A program made the translations under genes and the position numbers. DNA of 61,299 bases. Source: Ahrensia sp. (GTDB taxonomy: Bacteria > Pseudomonadota > Alphaproteobacteria > Rhizobiales > Rhizobiaceae). The stretch covers positions 1-61,299 of the forward strand of contig JAPPOQ010000036.1 of the NCBI GenBank assembly GCA_028817895.1, given 5' to 3'. Shown in pieces: positions 43,075 through 52,075 of this stretch (within the stretch, counting starts at the first letter, position 1; each line of letters begins with the position of its first letter). The notes under the pieces were generated by a model, which saw only the letters and a list, made by a program, of their open reading frames with translations, was not told where the DNA came from and did no database searches.

Positions 43075-43250
43075 GGCAGGTCTCCTGGCTGCGGATCAAC
43101 GGCCCACGCTCGCCTTCCCGCCATGAGATCACTCTGCGATCCTCCGGCAGTGGCATTTCGAGCGTAGCCTCACCGCTACAGTCGCGGGGTCGGCTGTGGT
43201 TGGAACCCCCGAATTGGGTCGGTCCCTCACATTCCCTTTTGCTCTTCGAA
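43075..43250 (-). promoter_or_regulatory. Cobalamin riboswitch
   Basis: On the minus strand the conserved elements occur in order: CCCCGCGACTGTAGCGG, then GCCACTG, then GGCGGGAAGGCGAGCG, and finally the B12 box AGCCAGGAGACCTGCC (43075-43090). It lies 134 bases upstream of hupE. Adenosylcobalamin binding should lower expression of hupE and the genes behind it. Confidence 0.95.
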
Positions 43251-43372
43251 TCTTCGTTTGGAAGGTGTCTCAAAGACCATGTGCATGACGACTAAACGCC
43301 GCGCTTGGTCAAGTGTCAATCGCGAAATCGACATGCGCCGTGCCATTTGCGCCGCAACGATCGGTGGCAGTC

Positions 43373-44857
43373 TCAGTTTGATTTCAAATCGAAGATTGCC
43401 GGATCGACAACCGCTTCCAGTTGATCGGCAAGTTCATCGAGCGCCGCCTCCAGTTGCGCTCGGTAGGACTGCTGCGAGCCTTCAATACCCAGAGAAGCAA
43501 GGTAGTTGCGCCGCCAGTCATCACTCGCAAACAACCCGTGCAAATAGCAGCCGCGCACACGCCCATCACGAGACACGGCGCCATCGGGTTCACCATCAAG
43601 CCTGATCATGGGACGGGCGCAATCAGGTCCGCCGGTGCGTCCCATGTGAATCTCATATCCCGAAAGCGGCAGACCGGAGGCGACATCACTTGCTCGTCGA
43701 TTAAGCACGGTCTTGGTCGGCACAAGCTCTGTTTCGACGTCTAGAAGGCCAATGCCGCCTGCCCTACGAACATCTCCCTCAAGGCCCTGTGGGTCGCGCA
43801 CCACTTTGCCAAGCATTTGATAGCCGCCACAGATGCCCAGAACATGCCCGCCAGCGCGCACATGCTCACGCAGACGCTCATCCCAGCCAAGGGCCTGGAA
43901 CTGGCGCAAATCGGCAATGGTGGATTTCGAACCCGGCAATACGACGAGTTTGGCATCGCTTGGCCAGCCTTCGCCGGGCTTCACAAACTGAACCCGCAGA
44001 TTGGGCTCGAATTTCAGCGGATCGAGATCATCGAAATTGGAGATGCGGCCAAGTACAGGAACTGCGACTTTCGGCCCGGCGCCCTGATCCGCAACGCTGT
44101 TTTGCAAGGCAACGGAATCTTCAGCGGGAAGTTTTTCAATTCCCTCCAGCCAGGGCACGACGCCGAAACTTCGCCAATTCGTGAACCGTTCGATCTCCAA
44201 AAGGCCGGAATCGAACAGTGAGACATCGCCACGAAATTTGTTGATCAGATATCCCCGCACCAGATCGCGGTCGCCATCAGGAAGTATTGTGTGCGTTCCC
44301 ACGAGAGATGCAATCACGCCACCGCGATCGATATCGCCCACCAGCACGACCGGAACATTCGCGGCGGTTGCAAAGCCCATATTGGCGATATCGCCTTCAC
44401 GCAGATTGATTTCCGCCGGCGATCCGGCGCCTTCAACGATCACCAGATCGGCCTGTTCGCGCAGGCGCTCATAGCTTTCCATCACGGCGGACAGAAGCTG
44501 CGGTTTGATGCGTTGATAGTCTCGTCCCTTGGCTGCACCCCAGACCTTACCATGCACTATAATCTGGCTGCCGATTTCCGATTGCGGTTTGAGCAAAACC
44601 GGGTTCATGTCGATGTGGGACGGCGTCCCGCAAGCCACGGCCTGAAGCCACTGCGCCCGGCCAATTTCACCGCCCGTTCCGTCAGCAAGCGGCACGTCAG
44701 CCACGGCGGCATTGTTGGACATGTTTTGCGGCTTGAAGGGGCGAACACGCATGCCGCGACGCGTTGCCAAGCGGCAAAGGCCAGCGACCAGCACAGTTTT
44801 GCCGACATTCGAGCCGGTTCCCTGAAGCATGATCGCATGTGCGCCAGACTGTGCCAT
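43373..44857 (-). CDS. cobQ: Cobyric acid synthase
   Basis: CobQ, 494 residues from ATG 44857, amidates four positions of adenosylcobyrinic diamide using glutamine and ATP. The N-terminal synthetase domain opens IMLQGTGSNVGKTVLVAGLCRLATRRG (dethiobiotin synthetase-like P-loop) with FKPQNMSNNAAV; the C-terminal glutaminase has the nucleophile cysteine in HVLGICGGYQMLG and the catalytic histidine in GCYLHGLFASDDWRR. A longer frame from 44896 adds 13 residues and reaches the terminator-like RNA, so 44857 is preferred. It is upstream of the riboswitch and thus expressed separately from hupE. Confidence 0.96.
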   Translation of the reverse strand: MAQSGAHAIMLQGTGSNVGKTVLVAGLCRLATRRGMRVRPFKPQNMSNNAAVADVPLADGTGGEIGRAQWLQAVACGTPSHIDMNPVLLKPQSEIGSQIIVHGKVWGAAKGRDYQRIKPQLLSAVMESYERLREQADLVIVEGAGSPAEINLREGDIANMGFATAANVPVVLVGDIDRGGVIASLVGTHTILPDGDRDLVRGYLINKFRGDVSLFDSGLLEIERFTNWRSFGVVPWLEGIEKLPAEDSVALQNSVADQGAGPKVAVPVLGRISNFDDLDPLKFEPNLRVQFVKPGEGWPSDAKLVVLPGSKSTIADLRQFQALGWDERLREHVRAGGHVLGICGGYQMLGKVVRDPQGLEGDVRRAGGIGLLDVETELVPTKTVLNRRASDVASGLPLSGYEIHMGRTGGPDCARPMIRLDGEPDGAVSRDGRVRGCYLHGLFASDDWRRNYLASLGIEGSQQSYRAQLEAALDELADQLEAVVDPAIFDLKSN

Positions 44858-44892
44858 GGCCGCGCAATAGAGCAGCGCTGACGCATTGAACA

Positions 44893-45045
44893 GCACAAAA
44901 AACCGTGACGAATCTGAGCGGCAGATCCATCACGGTTTTCCGGTACTCTACTGGATGTAAGACCGACAATCGCTTGCCGGAACAATCCCTTCCCCGGTAC
45001 GCAATACCTGATCCGGGAAGTCAGGCCGTCTCAACGACCCTGAAA
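44893..45045 (-). ncRNA. Candidate structured RNA, four hairpins with terminator
   Basis: Read on the minus strand, four hairpins follow one another: 45021-45043, 44989-45020, 44963-44980 and 44899-44939, the last ending in six U. The third hairpin has one position that is A-C on the plus strand but G-U on the minus strand, favouring the minus strand as the transcribed one. No protein frame covers it. It could be a trans-acting sRNA or a leader that controls cobQ, whose ATG is 40 bases further. No known family was recognised. Confidence 0.55.
44897..44939 (-). terminator. Rho-independent terminator upstream of cobQ
   Basis: AAAACCGTGA (44899-44908) and TCACGGTTTT (44930-44939) make a 10-base stem, extended by ATCTG/CAGAT inside, and six T follow on the minus strand. 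It ends the structured RNA or read-through from the upstream dehydrogenase gene. Confidence 0.8.
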
Positions 45046-45222
45046 AACACCTTACGCGGCGTTTCCTAACGGACGGCTAATGAGCGGTTAAGCAAAGGCA
45101 AATCCAGCCTTTTGCGAGACTGGTCTTTGGTCGAATTTGCAAGAGGGATTAACCAATCGGTCTGCATTTGCGGGCTTGCGCTCGCGATCACTTGACCGAT
45201 TTTGGGACAGAGTTTTTTTGAC

Positions 45223-46116
45223 TTAAGGCGTTTTTTTTGGTGCCGCTTCCATGGTTCTGATGATGCCGGAAAAATCGACATCACCATTCCCGCTTCGCGC
45301 GAAGTCGCGATACAACTTCAGAGCGAGCTCCCCCAGAGGTGTGAGAGCGCCGGTCTGCTTGGCCGCTTCCTGGGCCAGCCCGAGATCCTTGACCATCAGG
45401 TCCGTGGCGAAACCGGGCTTGTAGTCATTGTTGGCTGGGGAAGTTGGAACGGGGCCGGGAACGGGGCAGTAGGTCGTTGTCGACCAGCTTTGGCCGGACG
45501 CCGTGGAAACAACATCGAACAGCGCCTGTTCATCAAGCCCCAATCGACGCCCCATCTCGAACGCCTCGCAGGTTCCGATCATCGTGATGGCCAGAATCAT
45601 ATTGTTGCAGGCCTTGGCCGCCTGCCCGGCCGAAGGACCTCCGCAGCGCACGACACGCCCCGCCATGGGCTGCAAGATGGGGTCTGCCACCTCAAGCGCG
45701 GCATCGCTTCCCCCCGCCATGAATGTGAGCGTGGCGTTCTGGGCGCCCATGATACCACCGGAAACCGGAGCATCGACGCTGAGCGCGCCAGCCTTCGCCG
45801 CCATCTCATGCGCTTGGCTGGCCGAAGCGACATCGATGGTGGAGCAATCGATCATCACGCAGCCGAGCGCGACATGCCCGGCAATCTCTCCATAGACAGA
45901 CAGAACATGATCTCCTGCCGGAAGCATGGTGATGATGCAGTCTTTTCCGTCAGCCAGCTCGGCCAAGGAACCCGCAATGGCACAACCGGCTTGCCGCGCA
46001 ACTTCGACAGCTTGCGAGGAAAGATCAAAGCCGGTGACTTCGTGACCGGCCTTGACCAGATTGGCTGCCATGGGTGCGCCCATGTTGCCAAGCCCGATGA
46101 ATCCGATTGTGCCCAT
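45223..46116 (-). CDS. mmsB: 3-hydroxyisobutyrate dehydrogenase
   Basis: Beta-hydroxyacid dehydrogenase of 297 residues from ATG 46116 (a start four residues earlier is possible). The NAD-binding motif GFIGLGNMGAPMAANLVKAGHEV, the substrate-site DAPVSGGIMGAQNATLTFMAGG and the catalytic lysine in GQAAKACNNMILA are intact, and the family C-terminus follows. In valine catabolism it oxidises 3-hydroxyisobutyrate to methylmalonate semialdehyde. It is directly downstream of a probable isobutyryl-CoA dehydrogenase, which supports this role. Confidence 0.92.
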   Translation of the reverse strand: MGTIGFIGLGNMGAPMAANLVKAGHEVTGFDLSSQAVEVARQAGCAIAGSLAELADGKDCIITMLPAGDHVLSVYGEIAGHVALGCVMIDCSTIDVASASQAHEMAAKAGALSVDAPVSGGIMGAQNATLTFMAGGSDAALEVADPILQPMAGRVVRCGGPSAGQAAKACNNMILAITMIGTCEAFEMGRRLGLDEQALFDVVSTASGQSWSTTTYCPVPGPVPTSPANNDYKPGFATDLMVKDLGLAQEAAKQTGALTPLGELALKLYRDFARSGNGDVDFSGIIRTMEAAPKKTP

Positions 46117-46139
46117 TATTCCCCCCAACCAATTGCGCG

Positions 46140-47300
46140 CTAGACCGCCATCGCGCGCGCGATGATCACGCGCATGATCTCGTTCGTGCCTTCCAAAATC
46201 TGGTGAACGCGCAGATCGCGAACGATCTTCTCCACGCCATATTCTGCGAGATAGCCATATCCGCCATGAATCTGAAGCGCCTCATTGGCGACCTTGAAGC
46301 CGGTATCGGTCGAGAAGCGCTTGGCCATCGCACAGGCCTGTGTTGCATCCGCGGCATTTGCATCAAGTTTCGAAGCTGCCGCATAGAGCATCAGACGCGC
46401 CGCCTCCAACTCGGTTACCATGTCAGCAAGCTTGAACTGAATGGCTTGAAATTGGCCAATGGCCTGTCCAAAAGCCTTGCGCTCGCTGCTATAGTGGCGC
46501 GCCATATCCAAGGCCGCCTGCGCGCCGCCGATGGAACAGGCACCGATATTGAGGCGTCCGCCATCCAGCCCCGACATGGCGATGCGAAATCCCATGCCTT
46601 CATCATTGATGCGATTGGCGACCGGAACCCGGCAATCTTCAAAGATCACCTGCGCGGTTGGCTGCACATGCCAGCCCATCTTCGTTTCATTCGGCCCAAA
46701 AGAGAGACCGGGCGCGCCCTTCTCGACTACGAAACAGGAAACACCCCGCGCGCCCTCGCCGCCCGTTCGTGCCATGACGAGATAGACATCGTTCAAACCC
46801 GCGCCAGAGATGAACTGTTTGGTGCCGTTCAAGACATAGTCATCGCCGTCACGCTTGGCCGTGGTTTTCATCGCAGCCGCGTCCGAGCCGCTGCCCGGTT
46901 CCGTCAGGCAGTAGCTGGCAATCTTCCGCATCGACGTCAGGTCGGGCAACCAGTGCTGGCGCTGTTCCTCGCTGCCATAGGTGTCGATCATCCAGGCAGC
47001 CATGTTGTGGATCGAGATAAAGGCTGAGATCGCCGGACATCCTGTGGCCAAGGCTTCAAAGATCACCGCGGCATCAAGCCGCTTCAGCGCGGACCCGCCA
47101 ACATCCTCGCGCACATAGATACCGCCCATGCCGAGTTCCGCCGTTTCGCGGATCACATCGAGCGGAAGGTGCCTGTCCCGATCCCATTTGAGCGCATTGG
47201 GCGTGATCTTCTCAGAAGCAAAATCGCTCACCATGTCGCGCATGGATCGTTGATCCTGATCAAGATCAAAAGGTCGCTGAAAGTCTGCGAGCGCGTCCAT
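46140..47300 (-). CDS. Acyl-CoA dehydrogenase, probable isobutyryl-CoA dehydrogenase
   Basis: FAD-dependent acyl-CoA dehydrogenase of 386 residues from ATG 47300 (MDALADFQRPFDLDQDQR). Conserved blocks: [61 protein letters not shown], and the end ALQIHGGYGYLAEYGVEKIVRDLRVHQILEGTNEIMR. The pairing with mmsB (23-base gap) suggests isobutyryl-CoA as substrate in valine degradation. Electrons would pass through ETF to ETF-QO (10852). Confidence 0.9.
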   Translation of the reverse strand: MDALADFQRPFDLDQDQRSMRDMVSDFASEKITPNALKWDRDRHLPLDVIRETAELGMGGIYVREDVGGSALKRLDAAVIFEALATGCPAISAFISIHNMAAWMIDTYGSEEQRQHWLPDLTSMRKIASYCLTEPGSGSDAAAMKTTAKRDGDDYVLNGTKQFISGAGLNDVYLVMARTGGEGARGVSCFVVEKGAPGLSFGPNETKMGWHVQPTAQVIFEDCRVPVANRINDEGMGFRIAMSGLDGGRLNIGACSIGGAQAALDMARHYSSERKAFGQAIGQFQAIQFKLADMVTELEAARLMLYAAASKLDANAADATQACAMAKRFSTDTGFKVANEALQIHGGYGYLAEYGVEKIVRDLRVHQILEGTNEIMRVIIARAMAV

Positions 47301-47441
47301 GTTCAAATCTCCCAAATGTCGATCCAACACTATAAAACCCACTCTTTGGCGACAAGCGCTTGACTCATCTCGCCAACAATGTCGCTAAGCAGACAAGGAA
47401 GCGGGGTACCTCCGGGTCCCTCAAATGCACAAGACCCAAGC

Positions 47442-48728
47442 ATGAACGAAACGACGCGACGCCATAACGGGCCCGCCCCTTTACTGACCGAAGCCACGCG
47501 GGAATGGGCACGCATCGGTATACTCTCCTTTGGCGGCCCGGCGGCGCAGATTGCACTAATGCACAAGCTCATTGTGGAAGAGCGCGGCTGGCTTTCGGAA
47601 AAACAGTTCCTCAATGCGCTCTCCTTTTGCATGCTGCTGCCGGGGCCCGAAGCGATGCAAATCGCAACCTATGCCGGATGGCGGTTGCACGGCGTGCGCG
47701 GCGGGCTCGTCGCCGGGGGGCTTTTTGTCCTGCCCGGCGCAATGATCCTGCTTGCTCTGGTGACGCTTTACGCCTGGTACGGCTCAACACCTCTCGTCGA
47801 GGCGATGTTTCTGGGCATCAAGGCGAGCGTCATCGCGATCGTCGTGGAAGCGCTGATCCGAATATCAAAAAGAGCGCTCGGCACGCCATTGTCTTATTCG
47901 CTTGCGTTCGCCTCGTTCCTGGCGATTTTCGTCTTCGCGGTCCCGTATCCGTTGGTGGTGTTAGTGGCTGCGGCCCTCGGCGCATGGGCAGCGCGTCTCA
48001 CGGTCGCCGATGAATCTCTGCGGATCGATGTGCGACTGGGAAAAACCGTCCGTACTGCATCAACTTGGCTTGGCATTTGGCTTGTGCCGCTTGCAGCGCT
48101 CTATCTGGCCACCGATGGCGGTCTTCTGGCGCAGATCGGCCTCTTCTTTTCCAAGCTCGCCGTGGTCACGTTTGGCGGCGCTTATGCGGTGCTCGCCTAT
48201 ATGGCGCAGGACGTCGTTGGGACGCTTGGCTGGCTCGAGCCGCAAGAGATGGTGGACGGTCTTGGGCTTGCCGAAACCACGCCGGGACCGCTCATTCTGG
48301 TCACACAATATGTCGGCTATCTCGCGGCCTTTAAGGAAGGTGGTCTATGGTACGGCGTGGCCGGAGCGGGCATCACGCTTTGGGTCACCTTCATCCCGTG
48401 TTTCGCCTGGATCTTCACGGGCGCGCCCTATGTTGACTGGATCTCAAACCAGCCGAAACTGAAGGGTGCGCTGAACGGCATCACAGCCGCCGTTGTCGGT
48501 GTGATCGCTCAGCTGTCGCTGTGGTTCGCGGTGCATGTGTTCTTCCGCGACGTTCGACAAATCGAAACCGGACCGATCGCAATGGTCTGGCCGGATTGGT
48601 CGACGCTGGACTGGCGCGTGGTCGTGCTGGCCGCAGCAAGCGCAATACTTCTGCTTCGTCTGCACTGGAACATCAGAGCCGTGCTTGTCGCCAGCGCAGT
48701 CGGCGGATTGGTACTTTCGCTTTTCTAA
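47442..48728 (+). CDS. chrA: Chromate transporter, CHR family
   Basis: Inner-membrane protein of 428 residues with two homologous halves, as in long-chain CHR proteins that export chromate by proton antiport. The first half has LSFGGPAAQIALMHKLIVEERGWLSEKQFLNAL and LPGPEAMQIATYAGWRLHG; the second has FSKLAVVTFGGAYAVLAYMAQ and LGLAETTPGPLILVTQYVGYLA. About ten to twelve hydrophobic segments are visible. ATG 47442 is used rather than an upstream TTG. It stands alone and is divergent from the acyl-CoA dehydrogenase gene. Confidence 0.93.
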   Translation: MNETTRRHNGPAPLLTEATREWARIGILSFGGPAAQIALMHKLIVEERGWLSEKQFLNALSFCMLLPGPEAMQIATYAGWRLHGVRGGLVAGGLFVLPGAMILLALVTLYAWYGSTPLVEAMFLGIKASVIAIVVEALIRISKRALGTPLSYSLAFASFLAIFVFAVPYPLVVLVAAALGAWAARLTVADESLRIDVRLGKTVRTASTWLGIWLVPLAALYLATDGGLLAQIGLFFSKLAVVTFGGAYAVLAYMAQDVVGTLGWLEPQEMVDGLGLAETTPGPLILVTQYVGYLAAFKEGGLWYGVAGAGITLWVTFIPCFAWIFTGAPYVDWISNQPKLKGALNGITAAVVGVIAQLSLWFAVHVFFRDVRQIETGPIAMVWPDWSTLDWRVVVLAAASAILLLRLHWNIRAVLVASAVGGLVLSLF

Positions 48729-48739
48729 TGAGTTGGAAC

Positions 48740-49108
48740 TCAGTCTGCGACGTCTGTCAATTGCATGCCTTCAGAAAGAAGGTCTGCAACAGGCTTACGC
48801 ACGCGTTCTCCAGAAACAGCGATCTGAAAGCTCAAATAGGTGCGCACTTTGCGTGCACTGACGACCACATCGACCTCGTCAATCTTTGCATCTCCATAGA
48901 CAGGGTGCCGGACCGACTGACCAACGGTTAGAACGACTTCGCTCCCTGCTTGCAGCGCATGGCTGTCAGAGGAAACGATTTCGGAATCTGATGTATTTTG
49001 ATAAACTCGGTCCAACAAGGCTATGCCAGATTGGATGCGAGCAATCTCCCGTTCGTCCTCCTCCATCTGCGTGTAGGTCTCGAACGTCGCTGGCCAGAGC
49101 TTGTCCAT
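48740..49108 (-). CDS. Small protein of unknown function
   Basis: A 122-residue acidic soluble protein. An N-terminal helical part (FETYTQMEEDEREIARIQSGIALLDRVYQNT) is followed by a beta-rich part (GSEVVLTVGQSVRHPVYGDAKIDEVDVVVSARKVRTYLSFQIA) that could be a small barrel reminiscent of CarD/KOW-like folds, though this is only a visual impression. It follows the next unknown gene by two bases, so the two form an operon. No family is recognised. Confidence 0.6.
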   Translation of the reverse strand: MDKLWPATFETYTQMEEDEREIARIQSGIALLDRVYQNTSDSEIVSSDSHALQAGSEVVLTVGQSVRHPVYGDAKIDEVDVVVSARKVRTYLSFQIAVSGERVRKPVADLLSEGMQLTDVAD

Positions 49109-49110
49109 AT

Positions 49111-49434
49111 TCAGACTCCCGTTATTCCTCGTCCAAGTGCAATCAACTTCAGAAAGCGCATGAGCCTCTTGCCGATCGGTTCAGGAAGAGGAGGCCTGAT
49201 GCCGAGCATCGCGATGATGATGCGGTCCGCTTGGGACTGCGAAATCATGCAGACGACTTCCCACTCTTCGAATGGCCGAACTCGAACCTGTCCATGAACG
49301 CGGTCGCTACCTGAATATGGAACGCGTTTGACTTCATTGCAAATGCTTTTAGCCGTTGCGTCCGGGACCGAGTACAGTTGCCGATCGTAGGAAAATGTTT
49401 CCGCTTCAACGATCGTGATCCGAGCTTGGTCCAT
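49111..49434 (-). CDS. Small protein of unknown function
   Basis: A 107-residue soluble protein starting MDQARITIVEAETFSYDRQLYSVPD; a start 11 residues earlier (49467) is also possible and would lie nine bases from the end of the upstream aminotransferase gene. The C-terminal half contains a helical pattern, LGIRPPLPEPIGKRLMRFLKLIALG. No motif is recognised. It precedes the 48740 gene by two bases and the two are probably co-expressed. Confidence 0.55.
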   Translation of the reverse strand: MDQARITIVEAETFSYDRQLYSVPDATAKSICNEVKRVPYSGSDRVHGQVRVRPFEEWEVVCMISQSQADRIIIAMLGIRPPLPEPIGKRLMRFLKLIALGRGITGV

Positions 49435-49475
49435 GACGAGCCTGAGTAATCGCTTTTGCTCACACAACCAACCGC

Positions 49476-50852
49476 CTAACGTAATACCTCAGCGGCTTCG
49501 TCCAGCGCTTGTTTCACAATGGCTGCGGCTTCTTCGATTGTTTCGCGCGTCCAGGTCAGTGGCGGTGACAGGATCATCGTTTCGCCAACGGCTCGCATCA
49601 TGAATCCGGCTTCGATTGAACGGTCCCGGACGACGCTGGCAGCGTGACCTGCGGGCGTGAAACGTTCGCGAGTGGTCACATCTTTCACGATTTCGATGGC
49701 CGCCAGCAGTCCAAATCCGCGCACTTCTCCCACCAGCGGGTGATCGCTCAACACATCCGCCAGATGTTGCGTGAGATATGGCCCGGTATCTTCGCGCACC
49801 CTTTCAATCAGCCCCTCACGCGCGATGATATCGAGATTTTCGAGCGCCACGGCACAGGCGACCGGATGCCCTGAATAGGTATAGCCGTGATAATACTCGC
49901 CGCCCTGCGCAAGCGTATCTGCAATCTCGTCGCTGACGATGACGGCAGACAGGGGCTGGTAGCCAGACGTGATGGCCTTGGCGACCGTGATCGTGTCCGG
50001 TTCGATGTCCATACTTTGGCAGGCGAACCACTCGCCCGTGCGTCCAAAGCCGGTGATGACTTCATCAAGCATAAGCAAAACATCATGCTTGCGGCAGATG
50101 CGCTGAATCTCCGGCCAATAGGTCTCGGGCGGGATTTTCACTCCACCCGCGCCCTGGATCGGTTCGCCAACAAAGGCCGCGACGTTTTCAGGGCCTGCCT
50201 CGACGATGGCCTCTTCCACCGCGCGTGCCGCTCGCAGCCCAAATTCGGCGCGCGTCTCTTCCGGATTAGCGAGTTCAAAATCGTAAGGCGCCATCACATG
50301 CGTGAAGCCTGGCAGATGCGGGCCAAGCTGGCTATGCATCGCGCCCATGCCGCCCATGCTGACGGCGGCGATGGTGGAACCGTGATAGGAGTCGTTGCGC
50401 GATATGATGATCTGCTTTTCGGGCTTGCCCTTCAGCGCCCAATAATGGCGCACGCTGCGGATCGCCGTATCGTTTGATTCCGAGCCCGATGCGCCAAAGA
50501 ACACCTGGTTCAAGTGCGACGGGGCGAGTTCGGCGATGCGCTTTGCCAGAAGCGCGACCGGGCCATGCGTGGTTTTGAAGAAGGTGTTGTAATAGGCAAG
50601 CTCGCGCATCTGCTTATAGGCCGCCTGCGCCAGCTCTTCACGGCCATAGCCGACATTCACGCACCACAGACCCGCCATACCGTCGAGGATGCGCTTGCCA
50701 TCGCTGTCGAAAATGTAGTTGCCGGCGGCATTGGTGACGATGCGAACGCCCGACGCCCGCAACTCATCATGATCGGTGAAGGGGTGCAGATGATGCGCGT
50801 TGTCAAAGCCGCGCAATTGTTCGGCTGAATAGTTCAGATAGCTCATCGCCAA
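49476..50852 (-). CDS. Class III omega-aminotransferase
   Basis: PLP-dependent aminotransferase of 458 residues. The PLP lysine lies in TITVAKAITSGYQPLSAVIVS, the cofactor-binding aspartate in LLMLDEVITGFGRTGEWFA, and the phosphate cup in NQVFFGASGSESNDTAIRSVRHYW. The N-terminal YSAEQLRGFDNAHHLHPFTDH is shared with pyruvate-dependent omega-amino acid and polyamine aminotransferases of proteobacteria. The amine donor is not fixed by sequence. It may belong with the quaternary-amine region to its right or act independently. Confidence 0.92.
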   Translation of the reverse strand: MAMSYLNYSAEQLRGFDNAHHLHPFTDHDELRASGVRIVTNAAGNYIFDSDGKRILDGMAGLWCVNVGYGREELAQAAYKQMRELAYYNTFFKTTHGPVALLAKRIAELAPSHLNQVFFGASGSESNDTAIRSVRHYWALKGKPEKQIIISRNDSYHGSTIAAVSMGGMGAMHSQLGPHLPGFTHVMAPYDFELANPEETRAEFGLRAARAVEEAIVEAGPENVAAFVGEPIQGAGGVKIPPETYWPEIQRICRKHDVLLMLDEVITGFGRTGEWFACQSMDIEPDTITVAKAITSGYQPLSAVIVSDEIADTLAQGGEYYHGYTYSGHPVACAVALENLDIIAREGLIERVREDTGPYLTQHLADVLSDHPLVGEVRGFGLLAAIEIVKDVTTRERFTPAGHAASVVRDRSIEAGFMMRAVGETMILSPPLTWTRETIEEAAAIVKQALDEAAEVLR

Positions 50853-50975
50853 ATTCCCACGAATGCGCGCTGGCAGCGCCTATTTCATGGGCTGTCTGCC
50901 AGATCAGATGTGCAAAGACGAGCCGAAAATAACCGTTGGGTAAAGCCGCGCTAAAGCGCCTGGCGGGCGGGAAGT

Positions 50976-51992
50976 CTATCCGCGCTGAAGCGTGCGACCG
51001 TCTCGCTGCATCGCCTTATAGAGCGAACAGGTGGTACAGGGCACATCCTCGCGCGCCGGGGCGCCATCCGCCAGCATGGCGCGTGCGTAGGACAACTGCT
51101 CGGAGTTCATCGCGCCTTCGAGCCCTTGCTCAAACACGTTGGCGTCAAACGGCTTCCAATTGTTGCGGCAGCACCCCCAAACCACGCCATCGAAATTGAC
51201 CTGCGGCTGGTCCCACAATTGGTGGCACACATGCTCCATGTAACCGGCGCCGAATTGCTCTTTGAATTCGCTTCGGCTGGCCGCCCCATGTGCCATCTCC
51301 CGGCGCACCATCTCTTTGTCGCGCACCGGAGAATGGTTTTCATCCCAATTGAGCTTGAGTAGAAAATCCATTCCGCGTTCTTGCGCCATAGCCCGCGCTT
51401 TGCGGATTTCATGCTCATTGTGCCCAAAAACGACAAACTGCCAGGTGAGCGTGGGATAGTCTGAACCGTATTGCTTTTTGAACGCGTTGATCTTGTCGAT
51501 ATTGGCCATCACCGTGTCGAAATTGCCCCGACGACGATACTGCTCATAGGTCTCCTGGCTCGCCCCGTCGATGGAGCAACGAATATGGCGCAAGCCGTAT
51601 TTGACGACGGCTTCCAGCACATCGTCGCGCACTGTGTTGAGATTGGCTCCATTGGCCATGTGCAGCGCAACGCCCCTTTCGTGGGCATACCGCAAAATGT
51701 CGGAAAGCTGTGGGTTGAGGAAGACTTCGCCGAAGTTGGAAAGCTCGATTTCGGTAACGCCTTCGGCCTCATCGAGAAACGCCTTGAAATGATCAAAGCG
51801 CAGAAACCCTTTCGGAACTGTCTCGTAGAGTTCTCCAGTCGCCGTCTCGCAGGTCGGGCATTTGAGCTGGCAGAAGGTTGAGGCCTCCAGCCTCACCTTG
51901 GTCGGCGAAACCGGGGCCAGAGGATCGGCGGTGCTGCGCGCGCTTCTGTCCGTCGCGTCTGCCGCTCTTTCGAGGGTTTCCAAATTGAGCAA
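50976..51992 (-). CDS. Radical SAM/SPASM domain protein
   Basis: A 338-residue radical SAM enzyme. The cluster motif FCQLKCPTCETA (CxxxCxxC) near residue 42 binds the SAM 4Fe-4S cluster, followed by the GGE-like ELSNFGEVFLNPQL. The C-terminal SPASM part has cysteines in CHQLWDQPQVNFDGVVWGCCRNNW and VPCTTCSLYKAM for auxiliary clusters. Relatives include peptide- and carbohydrate-modifying enzymes (for example BtrN or anaerobic sulfatase maturases). No precursor peptide is evident nearby. It lies 124 bases upstream of the aminotransferase gene on the same strand. Confidence 0.9.
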   Translation of the reverse strand: MLNLETLERAADATDRSARSTADPLAPVSPTKVRLEASTFCQLKCPTCETATGELYETVPKGFLRFDHFKAFLDEAEGVTEIELSNFGEVFLNPQLSDILRYAHERGVALHMANGANLNTVRDDVLEAVVKYGLRHIRCSIDGASQETYEQYRRRGNFDTVMANIDKINAFKKQYGSDYPTLTWQFVVFGHNEHEIRKARAMAQERGMDFLLKLNWDENHSPVRDKEMVRREMAHGAASRSEFKEQFGAGYMEHVCHQLWDQPQVNFDGVVWGCCRNNWKPFDANVFEQGLEGAMNSEQLSYARAMLADGAPAREDVPCTTCSLYKAMQRDGRTLQRG

Positions 51993-52075
51993 GGCGAAGC
52001 CTCCAACGATCGATCCGTAGCCTTCTTCTAGCTCAACTATCTAGGCATATGAGTGGCCGGCTTCAAATTTTGCAG

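Noticed and set aside
44893-45045. Second cobalamin riboswitch ahead of cobQ
   Set aside because: The conserved GCCACTG and AGCCAGGAGACC boxes are absent; the fold consists of simple consecutive hairpins.
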